From positions 62,001-126,000 of the forward strand of contig CAMFGZ010000008.1 in the NCBI GenBank assembly GCA_945952105.1: a stretch of 64,000 nt of DNA, written 5' to 3'. Shown here one piece after another: positions 20,299-29,397 of the stretch. A model generated the notes under the pieces. The model worked only from the letters and a program-made list of their open reading frames with translations, searched no databases and was not told the DNA's origin. The number at the start of each line of letters is the position of its first letter. Positions within the stretch are counted from its first letter, which is position 1. The stretch is from an uncultured Rhodospirillaceae bacterium. Its GTDB lineage: Bacteria; Pseudomonadota; Alphaproteobacteria; Reyranellales; Reyranellaceae. The position numbers and the translations under genes are program-made.

Positions 20299-20619
20299 TT
20301 AGCGCACCAGGGGCACGACCAGCGCGAGGCTGAGGAACAGCGAAACCGACAACAGCGGCAACGAGCCCAGCCACCGGGTCTGGCCAGGCAGGCCGTCCCA
20401 GTAGCGCAGCGTCGGCACGGCAGCCCACAGGGCGAACAGGAAGCCCAGCGCCCAGAAGAGGAGGGCGAGGGGCATCGCGACGTTCACCTGGTCGTCGGTG
20501 GCGGTCGCGATGCCAAGACCCACGACAGCCGGCGGGATCGCGGCGGTGAACAGGGACACCGCCCAGATCGCCCGGCTGCGGATACGCTGGCCGGTGCCGA
20601 AAGGCGGGCCAGCGCTCAT
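20299..20619 (-). CDS. Small integral membrane protein, 106 aa
   Basis: A 106-residue protein with three predicted membrane helices (AIWAVSLFTAAIPPAVVGLGI, VAMPLALLFWALGFLFALW and PLLSVSLFLSLALVVPL). No family recognised. It starts 3 nt after the stop of the aminotransferase gene with AAGGGCTGATCG before ATG, so it is very likely translated from the same transcript, with hemA about 100 nt further on. The position between a transaminase and hemA invites, but does not prove, a role in transport linked to that pathway. Confidence 0.75.
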   Translation of the reverse strand: MSAGPPFGTGQRIRSRAIWAVSLFTAAIPPAVVGLGIATATDDQVNVAMPLALLFWALGFLFALWAAVPTLRYWDGLPGQTRWLGSLPLLSVSLFLSLALVVPLVR

Positions 20620-20622
20620 CGA

Positions 20623-22032
20623 TCAGCCCTTGAACAGGCCTTCCGACTTGAGGTCGGCCAGCGCGGCGTCGAACGACTGGCGCAGGCGGCCGAACAGGTC
20701 GTCGAGCTCGGTCTCGTTGATGACGAGCGGCGGGCAGATCGCGACGCGGTCGCCCATGTTGCGGATGAACAGGCCGCGCGCCACGGCGTGGTTGTAGACG
20801 CGCAGGCCGGCGCCGACGGCGACGAGGTCGAACGGCGTCTTGGTCTTCTTGTCGGCGACGATCTCGATCGCACCCATCATGCCGACGCTCATCGCTTCAC
20901 CGACCAGCGGGTGGTCGGCGAACGACTGCACGTGCTTGGTGAAGATCGGGCTCATGCGCTTGGCGTGACCGAACAGGTCGGTCTCGTCGTAGATCTTCTG
21001 CGCTTCCAGCGCGACGGCCGCCGCGACCGGATGGCCGGAATAGGTGAAGCCGTGGCCCCAGGTGCCGATCTTGTCGCTCTCGCTCATCAGCGCCTGGTAG
21101 ACCTTCTCGTTCACCATCACCGCCGAGATCGGCAGGAACGACGCCGACAGCGCCTTGGCGCAGGTCAGGATGTCCGGCTTGATGTTCATCGTCTGGCTGC
21201 CCCAGACGTTGCCGGTGCGCCCGAAGCCGCAGATCACCTCGTCAGCGACGAACAGCATGTCGTACTTGGTGCAGACCGCCTGGATCTTCTCGTAGTAGCC
21301 CTTGGGCGGGACGATGACGCCGCCCGCGCCCATCACGGGTTCGCAGATCATCGCGGCGACCTGGTCGGCGCCACCTTCCTTGATGATCAGCGCCTCGAGT
21401 TCCTCGGCGCAGCGCGTGGCGAACTGCTCCTCGGTCTCGCCCTCGACGCCGAAGCGGTAGAAGTGCGGGCAGGTCGTGTGCAGCACGCCCTGGATCGGCA
21501 GGTCGAAGGAGCGGTGGTTGGTCGGCAGTCCGGTGAGGCTCGCGGACGCGACGGTGACGCCGTGATAGCCCTTGGTGCGCGAGACGATCTTCTTCTTCTG
21601 CGGGCGGCCCAGCGCATTGTTCATGTACCACACCATCTTCACGACAGTGTCGTTGGCCTCGGAGCCGGAATTGGCGAAGAACACCTTCGACATCTCGACC
21701 GGCGCCATCGACTTCAGTTTCTCCGCGAGGTTGATCGCGGGCTCGTGGGAGCGCTGGTTGAAGGCGTGGTAGAAGGGCAGCTGCTTCATCTGCTCGTAGG
21801 CGACGGTCGCCAGACGCTCGTTGCTGAAGCCCAGGGCCGCCGACCAGAGGCCCGCCATGCCCTCGATATACTCCTTGCCGTCGTCGTCCATGACGTAGAC
21901 GCCGCGGCCGCGCACGATGGTCAGGGGACCGGTCTGCTCGTGCTTCTTGAAGTTGGTGTAGGGGTGCAGGTGGTGGGCGATGTCCCGGGACGCGTTGGAA
22001 TTGCCGCGGAAGCTGCGAGAAACGTCATTCAT
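20623..22032 (-). CDS. Class III PLP-dependent aminotransferase
   Basis: A 469-residue omega-type aminotransferase. Motifs: GRGVYVMDDDGKEYIEG start of the fold, FFANSGSEANDT (phosphate-binding), YHGVTVASASLTG, CEPVMGAGGVIVPPKGY, DEVICGFGRTG with the PLP-binding Asp, and the Schiff-base Lys in DILTCAKALSASFLPISA. The substrate class (beta-alanine/pyruvate, putrescine, or other omega-amines) cannot be set from sequence. It is first in a three-gene leftward run ending in hemA. AGGGG precedes ATG 22032. The divergent neighbour is a peptide-type binding protein. Confidence 0.92.
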   Translation of the reverse strand: MNDVSRSFRGNSNASRDIAHHLHPYTNFKKHEQTGPLTIVRGRGVYVMDDDGKEYIEGMAGLWSAALGFSNERLATVAYEQMKQLPFYHAFNQRSHEPAINLAEKLKSMAPVEMSKVFFANSGSEANDTVVKMVWYMNNALGRPQKKKIVSRTKGYHGVTVASASLTGLPTNHRSFDLPIQGVLHTTCPHFYRFGVEGETEEQFATRCAEELEALIIKEGGADQVAAMICEPVMGAGGVIVPPKGYYEKIQAVCTKYDMLFVADEVICGFGRTGNVWGSQTMNIKPDILTCAKALSASFLPISAVMVNEKVYQALMSESDKIGTWGHGFTYSGHPVAAAVALEAQKIYDETDLFGHAKRMSPIFTKHVQSFADHPLVGEAMSVGMMGAIEIVADKKTKTPFDLVAVGAGLRVYNHAVARGLFIRNMGDRVAICPPLVINETELDDLFGRLRQSFDAALADLKSEGLFKG

Positions 22033-22233
22033 GCCGGTACCCCTGAAACTGTGAGGGGCACACGATAGCCCGGCTGAGCCCCAAGTTCACTGTATCTGAC
22101 CATGCAAATTTTTTGTGCAATTGACGCGCTTCGGGCCCCGGTGCAACTTGAGTGAGATATGCGCGGACGCAGGGCCGGCGGCCGGGGAGGCCCACCTGTG
22201 CGAGCCTACGGGGACCAAGAAGGGGTAAAATCC

Positions 22234-23850
22234 ATGCACTTCAATCTGCGGCATTCAGTGGCGCTGACGGCGCTCGCCTGCGCGAGCCTTGCCTTCACGC
22301 CGGCGGCCGACGCCAAGACGTTCAAATGGGCCAACTCGGGCGACGTCAGCTCGATGGATCCCTATGCAAGGCAGGAGACCTTCCTCCTGACCTTCACCGC
22401 CAACATCTACGACCCGCTGGTCCGCCGCGACAAGGAGCTGAAGCTTGAGCCGGCGCTCGCCACCAAGTGGGGCCAGACCAGCCCGACCACGTGGTTCTTC
22501 GACCTGCGCGAGGGTGTGAAGTTCAGCGACGGCACGCCGTTCACCGCCGACGACGTCATCTTCTCGATCAACCGCGCCAACGGCCCGGGCTCGAACGTCA
22601 ACGGCAACTTCTCCTCGATGAAGGAGATCAAGAAGATCAACGACCACCGCGTCGAGGTGACGACCAGCGTTCCCGATCCGCTGCTCGCCGACAAGTGGGC
22701 GTCGATCTCGATCATGTCGAAGGCCTGGGCGGAAAAGAACAACGCCACGCAGCCCGCGGACATGATCAAGAACGAAGAGAACTTCGCGACCCGTAACGCC
22801 ATGGGCACCGGCCCCTTCATGCTGAAGGAGCGCCGCGCCGGCGAGAAGACGGTGCTCGTGCCGAACCCGACCTGGTGGGACAAGCCGGTCCACAACCTGA
22901 CCGAAGTCGTGTTCACGCCCGTGCCGAACGCCGCGACGCGCATCGCCGCGCTCAAGGCCGGCGACATCGACATGACCTACGAGGTCCCGCCGGCCGACAC
23001 CGACAACCTCAAGAAGGACGCCAACATCAAGGTCCTGGAAGGGCCGGAGACGCGCGTCGTGTTCCTGGGCTTCGACCAGGAGCGCGACGAGCTGGTCGAG
23101 TCCAACGTCAAGGGCAAGAACCCCTTCAAGGACAAGCGCGTCCGCGAGGCGATGCACCGCTCGATCGACGTCGACGCCATCAAGCGCACCGTGATGCGCG
23201 GCCAGTCGTTCCCGACCAACCTGATGGTCGCGCCGGGCATTAACGGCTACACCAAGGACCTCGACAAGCGCCCCGCGCTGCTGAAGCCCGAGGAAGCCAA
23301 GAAGATGCTGGCCGATGCCGGCTATCCGAACGGCTTCGAGACCGGCATGGACTGCCCGAACGACCGCTACGTGAACGACGAGAAGATCTGCCAGGCCGTC
23401 GTGGCGATGCTCGCCAAGATCGGCATCAAGGTGAATCTGCGCGCCCAGACGCGCAATCTCTACTTCGCCAAGATTCTGCGCAGCACGTCGGACGGCAAGC
23501 CGAGCAACACCAGCTTCTACATGCTGGGCTGGTCGCCGGCGACAACCTACGACGTGCACAACGTCTTCGAGCAGATCATCCAGACGCCGGACGTGAAGGC
23601 CAAGAAGGGCCTCTATAACGCCGGCGGCTACTCGAACAAGAAGTTCGACGAGCTGTCGAACAAGGTCGAGGTCGAGACGGACAAGGCCAAGCGCGACGCC
23701 ATGATCGCCGAGGCCACGAAGATCTACGTCGACGACTTCGCCTACATCCCGCTGCACCAGCAGGCGCTGGTCTGGGCGACGCGCAAGAACGTCGAGCTGG
23801 TCCAGCCCGCCGACAACAGCTTCCCGCTGCGCTTCGTCAACCTGAAGTAG
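22234..23850 (+). CDS. Peptide-type ABC transporter substrate-binding protein (SBP family 5)
   Basis: A 538-residue periplasmic protein of the DppA/OppA class. The signal peptide ends in FTPAADA before KTFKWANSGDVSSMDPY. Family landmarks are YDPLVRRDKELKLEPALATKW, FDLREGVKFSDGTPFTADDV (the SBP_bac_5 signature) and VREAMHRSIDVDAIK. ATG 22234 was chosen because it starts the signal peptide. It leads a locus with two permeases and two ATPases. A strong hairpin between it and the first permease probably keeps binding-protein mRNA in excess. The ligand could be a peptide, opine or other solute. Confidence 0.92.
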   Translation: MHFNLRHSVALTALACASLAFTPAADAKTFKWANSGDVSSMDPYARQETFLLTFTANIYDPLVRRDKELKLEPALATKWGQTSPTTWFFDLREGVKFSDGTPFTADDVIFSINRANGPGSNVNGNFSSMKEIKKINDHRVEVTTSVPDPLLADKWASISIMSKAWAEKNNATQPADMIKNEENFATRNAMGTGPFMLKERRAGEKTVLVPNPTWWDKPVHNLTEVVFTPVPNAATRIAALKAGDIDMTYEVPPADTDNLKKDANIKVLEGPETRVVFLGFDQERDELVESNVKGKNPFKDKRVREAMHRSIDVDAIKRTVMRGQSFPTNLMVAPGINGYTKDLDKRPALLKPEEAKKMLADAGYPNGFETGMDCPNDRYVNDEKICQAVVAMLAKIGIKVNLRAQTRNLYFAKILRSTSDGKPSNTSFYMLGWSPATTYDVHNVFEQIIQTPDVKAKKGLYNAGGYSNKKFDELSNKVEVETDKAKRDAMIAEATKIYVDDFAYIPLHQQALVWATRKNVELVQPADNSFPLRFVNLK

Positions 23851-23864
23851 CCGGCAGACAACGC

Positions 23865-23901
23865 CCGGGCCCGGCCGCAGACACCCTGCGACCGGGCCCG
23901 G
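23865..23901 (+). terminator. Strong intra-operon hairpin between binding protein and permease genes
   Basis: CCGGGCCCGG at 23865-23874 and 23892-23901 pair, and CGCAG pairs with CTGCG inside them, giving a nearly perfect 15-16 bp stem. No long T run follows (TTCCGTTCT), so it is more likely a partial terminator or a 3'-end RNA stabiliser for the binding-protein message than a full stop. Confidence 0.7.
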
Positions 23902-23952
23902 TTCCGTTCTGGCGTCTTTCCTGCTAGGGCTGCGCCAGGCCAAGAACAGCAA

Positions 23953-24948
23953 ATGCTCGCCTTCATCCTCAGAAGACTTCTGCAATCGATCGCCGTCCTG
24001 CTGACGGTCGGTCTGGTGGCCTTTTCCCTTTTTCGCTACGTCGGCGACCCCATCAATTCGATGGTCGGCCAGGACACGCCCGCCAGCGAGCGCGAGGCGC
24101 TGCGCGAGCGGCTGGGCCTGAACGACAGCCCGCCGATCCAGTTCCTGCGTTTCATCGGCAATGCGGCGCAGGGGAAATTCGGCCTGAGCTACCGCACCTC
24201 CGAGCCGGTCGGCCGGATGATCGTGGAGCGGATGCCGGCCACCCTCGAACTTTCCTTCTGCGCGGCGGTCTTCGCCCTGTTCGTGGGCGTCCCCATGGGC
24301 GTCTATACCGGGCTCTATCCCAAGCACTGGTCGAGCCGGCTGATGCAGGCCGTGTCGCTCATAGGCATTTCGCTCCCGACCTTCGTGATCGGCATCCTGC
24401 TGATCCTCGTCTTCGCGGTCTGGCTGCACTGGCTGCCGTCCTTCGGACGCGGCGAGACGGTCATGCTGTTCGGCTGGTGGCCGACCAACTTCCTGACGGT
24501 GAAGGGTCTGCAGGCGCTGATCCTGCCGTCGATCACGCTCGGCCTGTTCCAGCTCACCCTGCTGATGCGGCTGGTGCGCTCGGAGATGCTCGAGGTCATG
24601 CGCACCGACTACATCAAGTTCGCGCGGGCGAGGGGCCTCACCAACCGCGCCGTCAATTTCGGCCATGCGCTCAAGAACACGCTGGTGCCGGTCATCACCG
24701 TCACCGGCCTGCAGCTCGGCGCACTGATCGCCTTCGCGATCGTGACCGAGACGGTGTTCGCCTGGCCCGGCGTCGGCCAGCTCTTCATCCAGTCGGTGCA
24801 GTTCTCCGACATTCCGGTGATGGCGGCCTACCTGATGTTGATCGGCCTGCTGTTCGTGCTGATCAACCTCACGGTCGACCTTCTCTATTTCGTCGTCGAT
24901 CCGCGCCTGCGCAGCCAGGGCGGCGCGGCGCGCGTGGCGGGGCATTGA
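23953..24948 (+). CDS. Peptide-type ABC transporter permease, DppB-like
   Basis: A 331-residue inner-membrane permease. The N-terminus MLAFILRRLLQSIAVLLTVGLVAFSLF is typical of DppB/OppB, as is GDPINSMVGQ. The EAA coupling loop is visible in DYIKFARARGLTNRAVNFGHALKNTLVPV. About six helices. It lies 102 nt after the binding-protein gene, beyond a hairpin, and 1 nt before the second permease. Confidence 0.93.
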   Translation: MLAFILRRLLQSIAVLLTVGLVAFSLFRYVGDPINSMVGQDTPASEREALRERLGLNDSPPIQFLRFIGNAAQGKFGLSYRTSEPVGRMIVERMPATLELSFCAAVFALFVGVPMGVYTGLYPKHWSSRLMQAVSLIGISLPTFVIGILLILVFAVWLHWLPSFGRGETVMLFGWWPTNFLTVKGLQALILPSITLGLFQLTLLMRLVRSEMLEVMRTDYIKFARARGLTNRAVNFGHALKNTLVPVITVTGLQLGALIAFAIVTETVFAWPGVGQLFIQSVQFSDIPVMAAYLMLIGLLFVLINLTVDLLYFVVDPRLRSQGGAARVAGH

Positions 24949-24949
24949 G

Positions 24950-25888
24950 ATGACCGACCGTCCCGCGACCTCGCCTGGCTGGCTGCACCGCATCACCGAC
25001 AGCGACATCTGGTGGAGCTTCAAATCGTCCTCGCTGACGGTCGTGGCGGCCGTCGGCACCCTGCTGATCGTCGTGATCGCGTTCCTGTCGCCTGTCCTCG
25101 CGCCGCACACGCCGTTCGATCCGGCGACCCTCAGCCTCAGCGACGGCCTCAAGCCGCCGGTGCTGCTGTCGCCGGACGGCGACTGGGCCTTTCCGCTCGG
25201 CACCGACGACCAGGGCCGGGATATCCTCTCCTCCATCATGTACGGCACGCGGCTCTCGCTGGTTGTCGGGTTCGCCTCCGTGGTCGTCGCGATGACCATC
25301 GGCATCGCGCTCGGCCTGATCAGCGGCTATTTCGGCGGCGCCATCGACGCGCTGATCATGCGCATCGCCGACGTGCAGCTCACCTTCCCGGCGATCCTCG
25401 TGGCGCTGCTGATCGATGGAATCGTGCGCAGCGTGATCTCCGTGCAGCGGCACGACGAGATCGCGGTCTTCGTCATCGTGGGCGCCATCGGCCTCAGCTT
25501 CTGGGTCCAGTACGCCCGTACGGTTCGCGGCTCGGTGATGGTCGAGAAGAACAAGGAATATGTGCAGGCGGCGCGGGTGATTGGTCTGTCGCCGTTGCTG
25601 ATCATGGTGCGCCACGTGCTGCCCAACGTGACCGGGCCGGTGCTCGTCATCGCCACCATCAATCTCGGCCTCGCCATCATCACCGAGGCGACGCTGTCGT
25701 TCCTCGGCGTCGGGCTCCCGTCGACCGAGCCGTCGCTCGGCACGCTGATCCGGCTCGGCAACGACGTGCTGCAGTCGGGCGACTGGTGGATCACCGTCTT
25801 CCCCGGCATCACGCTCGCGGCACTGGTGCTGGCGGTGAACCTGCTGGGCGACTGGCTGCGCGACGCCCTCAATCCGAAATTGCGCTGA
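24950..25888 (+). CDS. Peptide-type ABC transporter permease, DppC-like
   Basis: A 312-residue inner-membrane permease. FPLGTDDQGRDILSSIMYGTRLSL is the DppC/OppC N-terminal signature, and the EAA loop is KEYVQAARVIGLSPLLIMVRHVLPNV. It ends LLGDWLRDALNPKLR, the usual terminus. ATG follows the DppB-like stop directly. The segment at about residues 135-185 between helices (around SVISVQRHDEIAVFVIV) is slightly longer than typical. The next gene is separated by an inverted-repeat element. Confidence 0.93.
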   Translation: MTDRPATSPGWLHRITDSDIWWSFKSSSLTVVAAVGTLLIVVIAFLSPVLAPHTPFDPATLSLSDGLKPPVLLSPDGDWAFPLGTDDQGRDILSSIMYGTRLSLVVGFASVVVAMTIGIALGLISGYFGGAIDALIMRIADVQLTFPAILVALLIDGIVRSVISVQRHDEIAVFVIVGAIGLSFWVQYARTVRGSVMVEKNKEYVQAARVIGLSPLLIMVRHVLPNVTGPVLVIATINLGLAIITEATLSFLGVGLPSTEPSLGTLIRLGNDVLQSGDWWITVFPGITLAALVLAVNLLGDWLRDALNPKLR

Positions 25889-25906
25889 TGATCACTCAAC
25901 TTCACC

Positions 25907-25991
25907 GTCGTCCTGAGCGCAGCGAAGGACTTGGCGGAACGACCAGCGGACGCCTGGCGGGCGTGAGATCCTTCGCTGCGCTCAGGATGAC
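25907..25991. repeat. Intergenic inverted repeat within the peptide transporter locus
   Basis: Two exact 19-nt arms, TCCTGAGCGCAGCGAAGGA at 25911-25929 and its complement at 25969-25987, flank a 39-nt spacer. Pairing resumes outside one mismatch (GTC/GAC). It lies between the second permease and the first ATPase gene. The arm sequence resembles extragenic palindromes I associate with alphaproteobacterial genomes (general knowledge, not checked here). Confidence 0.85.
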
Positions 25992-26003
25992 GGCGGGGCG
26001 GTG

Positions 26004-27026
26004 ATGGCAGCGCAGACCAACACTCCACCGCTCCTCGAAGTCCGGAATCTCCGCGTCGAGTTTCCGACGCGACGCGGCACCCTGCTGGCGGTCGACGACG
26101 TGTCCTTCGAGATCGCGCCCGGCGAGGTGCTGGGCGTGGTGGGTGAGTCCGGCGCCGGCAAGTCGCTCACCGGGAATGCCATCATCGGCCTGCTCGAACC
26201 GCCGGGCCGCATCGCCGGCGGCGAGATCCGTCTTGAAGGAAGGCGCATCGACAATCTCCCCTACGAGGAGATGCGCAAGATCCGCGGCGCCCGTATCGGC
26301 GCCATCTTCCAGGACCCGCTGACCAGCCTCAATCCGCTCTATTCGGTGGGCCGCCAACTGGTCGAGACGATCCAGACCCACATGCCGCTCTCGGCCGGCA
26401 AGGCGAGGGACCGGGCGATCGATCTCCTGAAGGAGGTCGGCATTCCCGGTGCCGAGATGCGCATCGACCACTATCCGCACCAGTTCTCGGGCGGCATGCG
26501 CCAGAGGGTCGTGATCGCGCTGGCGCTGTGTGCCGGCCCGCGCCTGATCGTGGCCGACGAGCCCACGACGGCGCTCGACGTCTCGATCCAGGCGCAGATC
26601 ATCGCGCTGCTGAAGCGGCTCTGCCGAGAGCACGGCACGGCGGTGATGCTGGTGACGCACGACATGGGCGTGATCGCCGAGACCGCCGACCGCGTGGCCG
26701 TGATGTATGCCGGCCGGGTCGCCGAGATCGGCCCTGTGCGCGAGGTGGTGAAGCACGCCAAGCATCCCTACACCAAGGGCCTGATGGGCTCGATCCCGAG
26801 CCTCGGCGTGCGCAGCGAGAAGCTGACGCAGATCGACGGCGCCATGCCGCGCCTCACCGAGATCCCGACCGGTTGCGCCTTCAATCCGCGCTGCACCTTC
26901 AAGGGCCAGCGCTGCCTGGTCGAGCGACCGAACCTGATGCCGGCCGGCGCCACGCAGGCCGCCTGCTGGCTGCACGATGCCGGCGGCGTCGGCGCGCCCC
27001 TTCCCAAGGAGGCGGTCCATGCCTGA
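26004..27026 (+). CDS. Peptide-type ABC transporter ATPase, DppD-like
   Basis: A 340-residue ATPase. Walker A GESGAGKS, signature FSGGMRQRVVIALAL, Walker B LIVADEPTTALDV and switch His in LVTHDMGVIAE. The C-terminal oligopeptide-transporter extension (from about residue 265) has GCAFNPRC and QRCLVERP, Cys positions that hold an Fe-S cluster in some family members. ATG 26004 is preferred over the adjacent GTG 26001. Its 3' end overlaps the next ATPase gene by 8 nt. Confidence 0.93.
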   Translation: MAAQTNTPPLLEVRNLRVEFPTRRGTLLAVDDVSFEIAPGEVLGVVGESGAGKSLTGNAIIGLLEPPGRIAGGEIRLEGRRIDNLPYEEMRKIRGARIGAIFQDPLTSLNPLYSVGRQLVETIQTHMPLSAGKARDRAIDLLKEVGIPGAEMRIDHYPHQFSGGMRQRVVIALALCAGPRLIVADEPTTALDVSIQAQIIALLKRLCREHGTAVMLVTHDMGVIAETADRVAVMYAGRVAEIGPVREVVKHAKHPYTKGLMGSIPSLGVRSEKLTQIDGAMPRLTEIPTGCAFNPRCTFKGQRCLVERPNLMPAGATQAACWLHDAGGVGAPLPKEAVHA

Positions 27027-28056
27027 CCGCGGCGCCGATTTCGTCCGCATCGAAGGGCTGAAGCGTCACTTCGATGTCTCCGCGCCCTGGCTGGTGCGCA
27101 AGCTCGAGGGCCGGCCGCGCCAGGTCGTGCAGGCGGTCGACGGCATCGACATCGAGATCGCCAAGGGCGAGACCTTCTCGCTGGTGGGCGAGTCGGGCTG
27201 CGGCAAGTCGACGGTCGCCCGCCTCGTGGTCGGGCTCTATCCGCCGACCGCCGGCCGCATCGAATTCGACGGCAACGACATGGCGGGCCGCCACAGCCGG
27301 TCGGACATGGCGGCGCTGCGGCGGCGCATGCAGATGATTTTCCAGGATCCGTTTGCCAGCCTCAATCCGCGCTGGCGCGTGTTCGACATCATCGCCGAGC
27401 CGATCCGCGCCTTCGGCCTCGCCAAGGATAAGGCCGATCTCGAAGCCCGCGTGGGCGGGCTGCTGCGCCAGGTGCGTCTCAATCCGGCCGACGGCCGCAA
27501 GTACCCGCATGAATTCTCGGGCGGCCAGCGCCAGCGTATCTCGATCGCCCGCGCGCTCGCCAGCGAACCGGAATTCCTGGTGTGCGACGAGCCGACCTCG
27601 GCGCTCGACGTGTCGGTGCAGGCGCAGATCCTGAACCTGATGGTCGACCTGCAGCGGCGCCTGCAGCTCACCTACCTGTTCATCAGCCACAACCTCGCGG
27701 TCGTCTATCACATCTCCACGCGCGTTGGCGTGATGTACCTCGGCCGCCTGGTCGAGGTGGCGCCGACCGAGACGCTGTTCCGGCGGCCCAAGCATCCGTA
27801 CACGCGGATGCTGCTCGACACGATCCCCGACCTCGACATGACCGGCCGCCAGCGCAGCCCGGTCGGCGGCGAGGTGCCGAGCCCGATCAACCCGCCGTCG
27901 GGCTGCTCCTTCCATCCGCGCTGCCCCTTCGCCAACGACCGTTGCAAGGCCGAGCGCCCGAAGGCGCTGCCGATCGAAGGCGGCACCGTGGCCTGCCACG
28001 CGATCGAGGAGGGCCGCCTGCCGATCGAGGAACGGAGCTACGCGGTCAGCGCCTGA
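27019..28056 (+). CDS. Peptide-type ABC transporter ATPase, DppF-like
   Basis: A 345-residue ATPase. Walker A GESGCGKS, signature FSGGQRQRISIARAL, Walker B FLVCDEPTSALDV and switch His in FISHNLAVVYH. The C-terminal extension has GCSFHPRCPFANDRC. AAGGAGG sits just before ATG 27019, inside the end of the DppD-like gene. Together with DppD it powers the permease pair upstream and might also serve the ATPase-less locus at 31379-34962. Confidence 0.93.
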   Translation: MPDRGADFVRIEGLKRHFDVSAPWLVRKLEGRPRQVVQAVDGIDIEIAKGETFSLVGESGCGKSTVARLVVGLYPPTAGRIEFDGNDMAGRHSRSDMAALRRRMQMIFQDPFASLNPRWRVFDIIAEPIRAFGLAKDKADLEARVGGLLRQVRLNPADGRKYPHEFSGGQRQRISIARALASEPEFLVCDEPTSALDVSVQAQILNLMVDLQRRLQLTYLFISHNLAVVYHISTRVGVMYLGRLVEVAPTETLFRRPKHPYTRMLLDTIPDLDMTGRQRSPVGGEVPSPINPPSGCSFHPRCPFANDRCKAERPKALPIEGGTVACHAIEEGRLPIEERSYAVSA

Positions 28057-28176
28057 GGCGAAAAGCCCGGCATTTCCTGCACGATTCGTGGTGTGCGCGG
28101 GCGCATGCGGAGCGCCCTTGATCTGTGGCCGGGCTCGCTTACGATCCGGCGCAACAATTTCAACGGAGACTCAAGG

Positions 28177-29370
28177 ATGCCGGTCATCAACCGCATTGCC
28201 TCGTTCCACAAGGATATGACCGCGTGGCGCCACGACATTCACAGCCATCCGGAGACCGCCTTCGAGGAAGTGCGGACGGCCGATGTCGTTGCGGCGAAGC
28301 TCGAGAGCTTCGGGATCGAGGTTCATCGCGGCCTCGCCAAGACTGGCGTCGTCGGCGTGCTGCGCTCCGGCACTTCGAAGCGCGCGATCGGCTTGCGTGC
28401 CGACATGGATGCGCTCGACGTGCACGAGACCAACGAGTTCGATCACAAGTCGACGATCCCCGGCAAGATGCACGCCTGCGGCCATGACGGCCATACGGTG
28501 ATGCTGCTGGGTGCCGCCAAGTATCTTGCCGAGACGAAGAACTTCGACGGCACCGTCTATTTCATCTTCCAGCCGGCCGAGGAGAACGAGGGCGGCGGGC
28601 GCGTGATGGTGGAAGAGGGGCTGTTCGAGAAGTTCCCGGTCGAGGGCGTCTACGGCATGCACAACATCCCGGGCATCCCGGTCGGCAAGTTCGCCGTCCG
28701 TCCCGGTCCGATGATGGCGGCCTACGACATCTTCGAGGTCGTGCTGAAGGGCGTCGGCGGCCACGGCGCCATGCCGCAGCACACGATCGATCCGGTCGTG
28801 GTCGGTGCGCACATCGTGACGGCGCTGCAGTCGATCGTGGCGCGCAACGTCGATCCGATGGACACCGCCGTCGTCTCGACGACGCAGATCCATGCCGGCG
28901 ACGCGTGGAACGTGATCCCGCAGGAATGCGTGCTGCGCGGCACCGTCCGCACCTTCAAGAAGCCGGTGCAGGACCTGATCGAGAAGAACATCGAGAAGAT
29001 CTCGCGCAACGTCGCGGCGGGCTTCGGCGCCGAGGTCGTGAAGTGGCGCTACGAGAAGCGCTATCCCGCGACCGTGAACAGCGTGCAGGAGACCGAGTTC
29101 GCCGCCCAGGCTGCCGCGTCGCTCGTCGGCCTCGAGAACGTGAACCGTAACCCGACGCCGGCCATGGGCTCGGAGGACTTCGCCTGGATGCTGCTCAAGA
29201 AACCGGGCTGCTACATCTGGGTCGGCAACGGCGATGGCGTCGGCAGCTGCATGGTCCACAACCCGGGCTACGACTTCAACGACGAGATCCTGCCGATCGG
29301 CGCGTCCTATTGGGCGACCCTGGTCGAGCAGCAGCTCGCGCGCGAGGCGATGCCGCAGGCCGCGGAGTAG
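28177..29370 (+). CDS. M20-family amidohydrolase (hippurate/N-acyl amino acid hydrolase type)
   Basis: A 397-residue metallohydrolase. Motifs: RADMDALDVHETNEFDH, HACGHDGHTVMLLG (metal-binding Cys/His), PAEENEGGGRVM with the catalytic Glu, GGHGAMPQHTIDPV of the dimerisation domain, and GSEDFAWM near the C-terminus. Such enzymes remove acyl groups from amino acids or cleave amides in the cytoplasm. GGAGACTCAAGG precedes ATG 28177; a longer frame back to 28093 has no supported start. Position right after the peptide-type ABC genes suggests it processes the imported compound, perhaps an N-acyl amino acid or dipeptide. Confidence 0.92.
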   Translation: MPVINRIASFHKDMTAWRHDIHSHPETAFEEVRTADVVAAKLESFGIEVHRGLAKTGVVGVLRSGTSKRAIGLRADMDALDVHETNEFDHKSTIPGKMHACGHDGHTVMLLGAAKYLAETKNFDGTVYFIFQPAEENEGGGRVMVEEGLFEKFPVEGVYGMHNIPGIPVGKFAVRPGPMMAAYDIFEVVLKGVGGHGAMPQHTIDPVVVGAHIVTALQSIVARNVDPMDTAVVSTTQIHAGDAWNVIPQECVLRGTVRTFKKPVQDLIEKNIEKISRNVAAGFGAEVVKWRYEKRYPATVNSVQETEFAAQAAASLVGLENVNRNPTPAMGSEDFAWMLLKKPGCYIWVGNGDGVGSCMVHNPGYDFNDEILPIGASYWATLVEQQLAREAMPQAAE

Positions 29371-29397
29371 CCTCAAGCTCCAACCTGCGACGCCGTC

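Noticed and set aside
22121..22149. TTGACG with CAACTT at 17-nt spacing as a promoter of the peptide-binding gene
   Set aside because: The -10 match is poor, and I cannot distinguish it from chance in this GC-rich DNA.
22255..25305. Very long leftward open frame (about 1016 codons) opposite the first peptide transporter genes
   Set aside because: It is antisense to three well-recognised genes, is rich in His/Arg/Gln/Asp as expected from reversed GC-rich codons, and has no domain motif.
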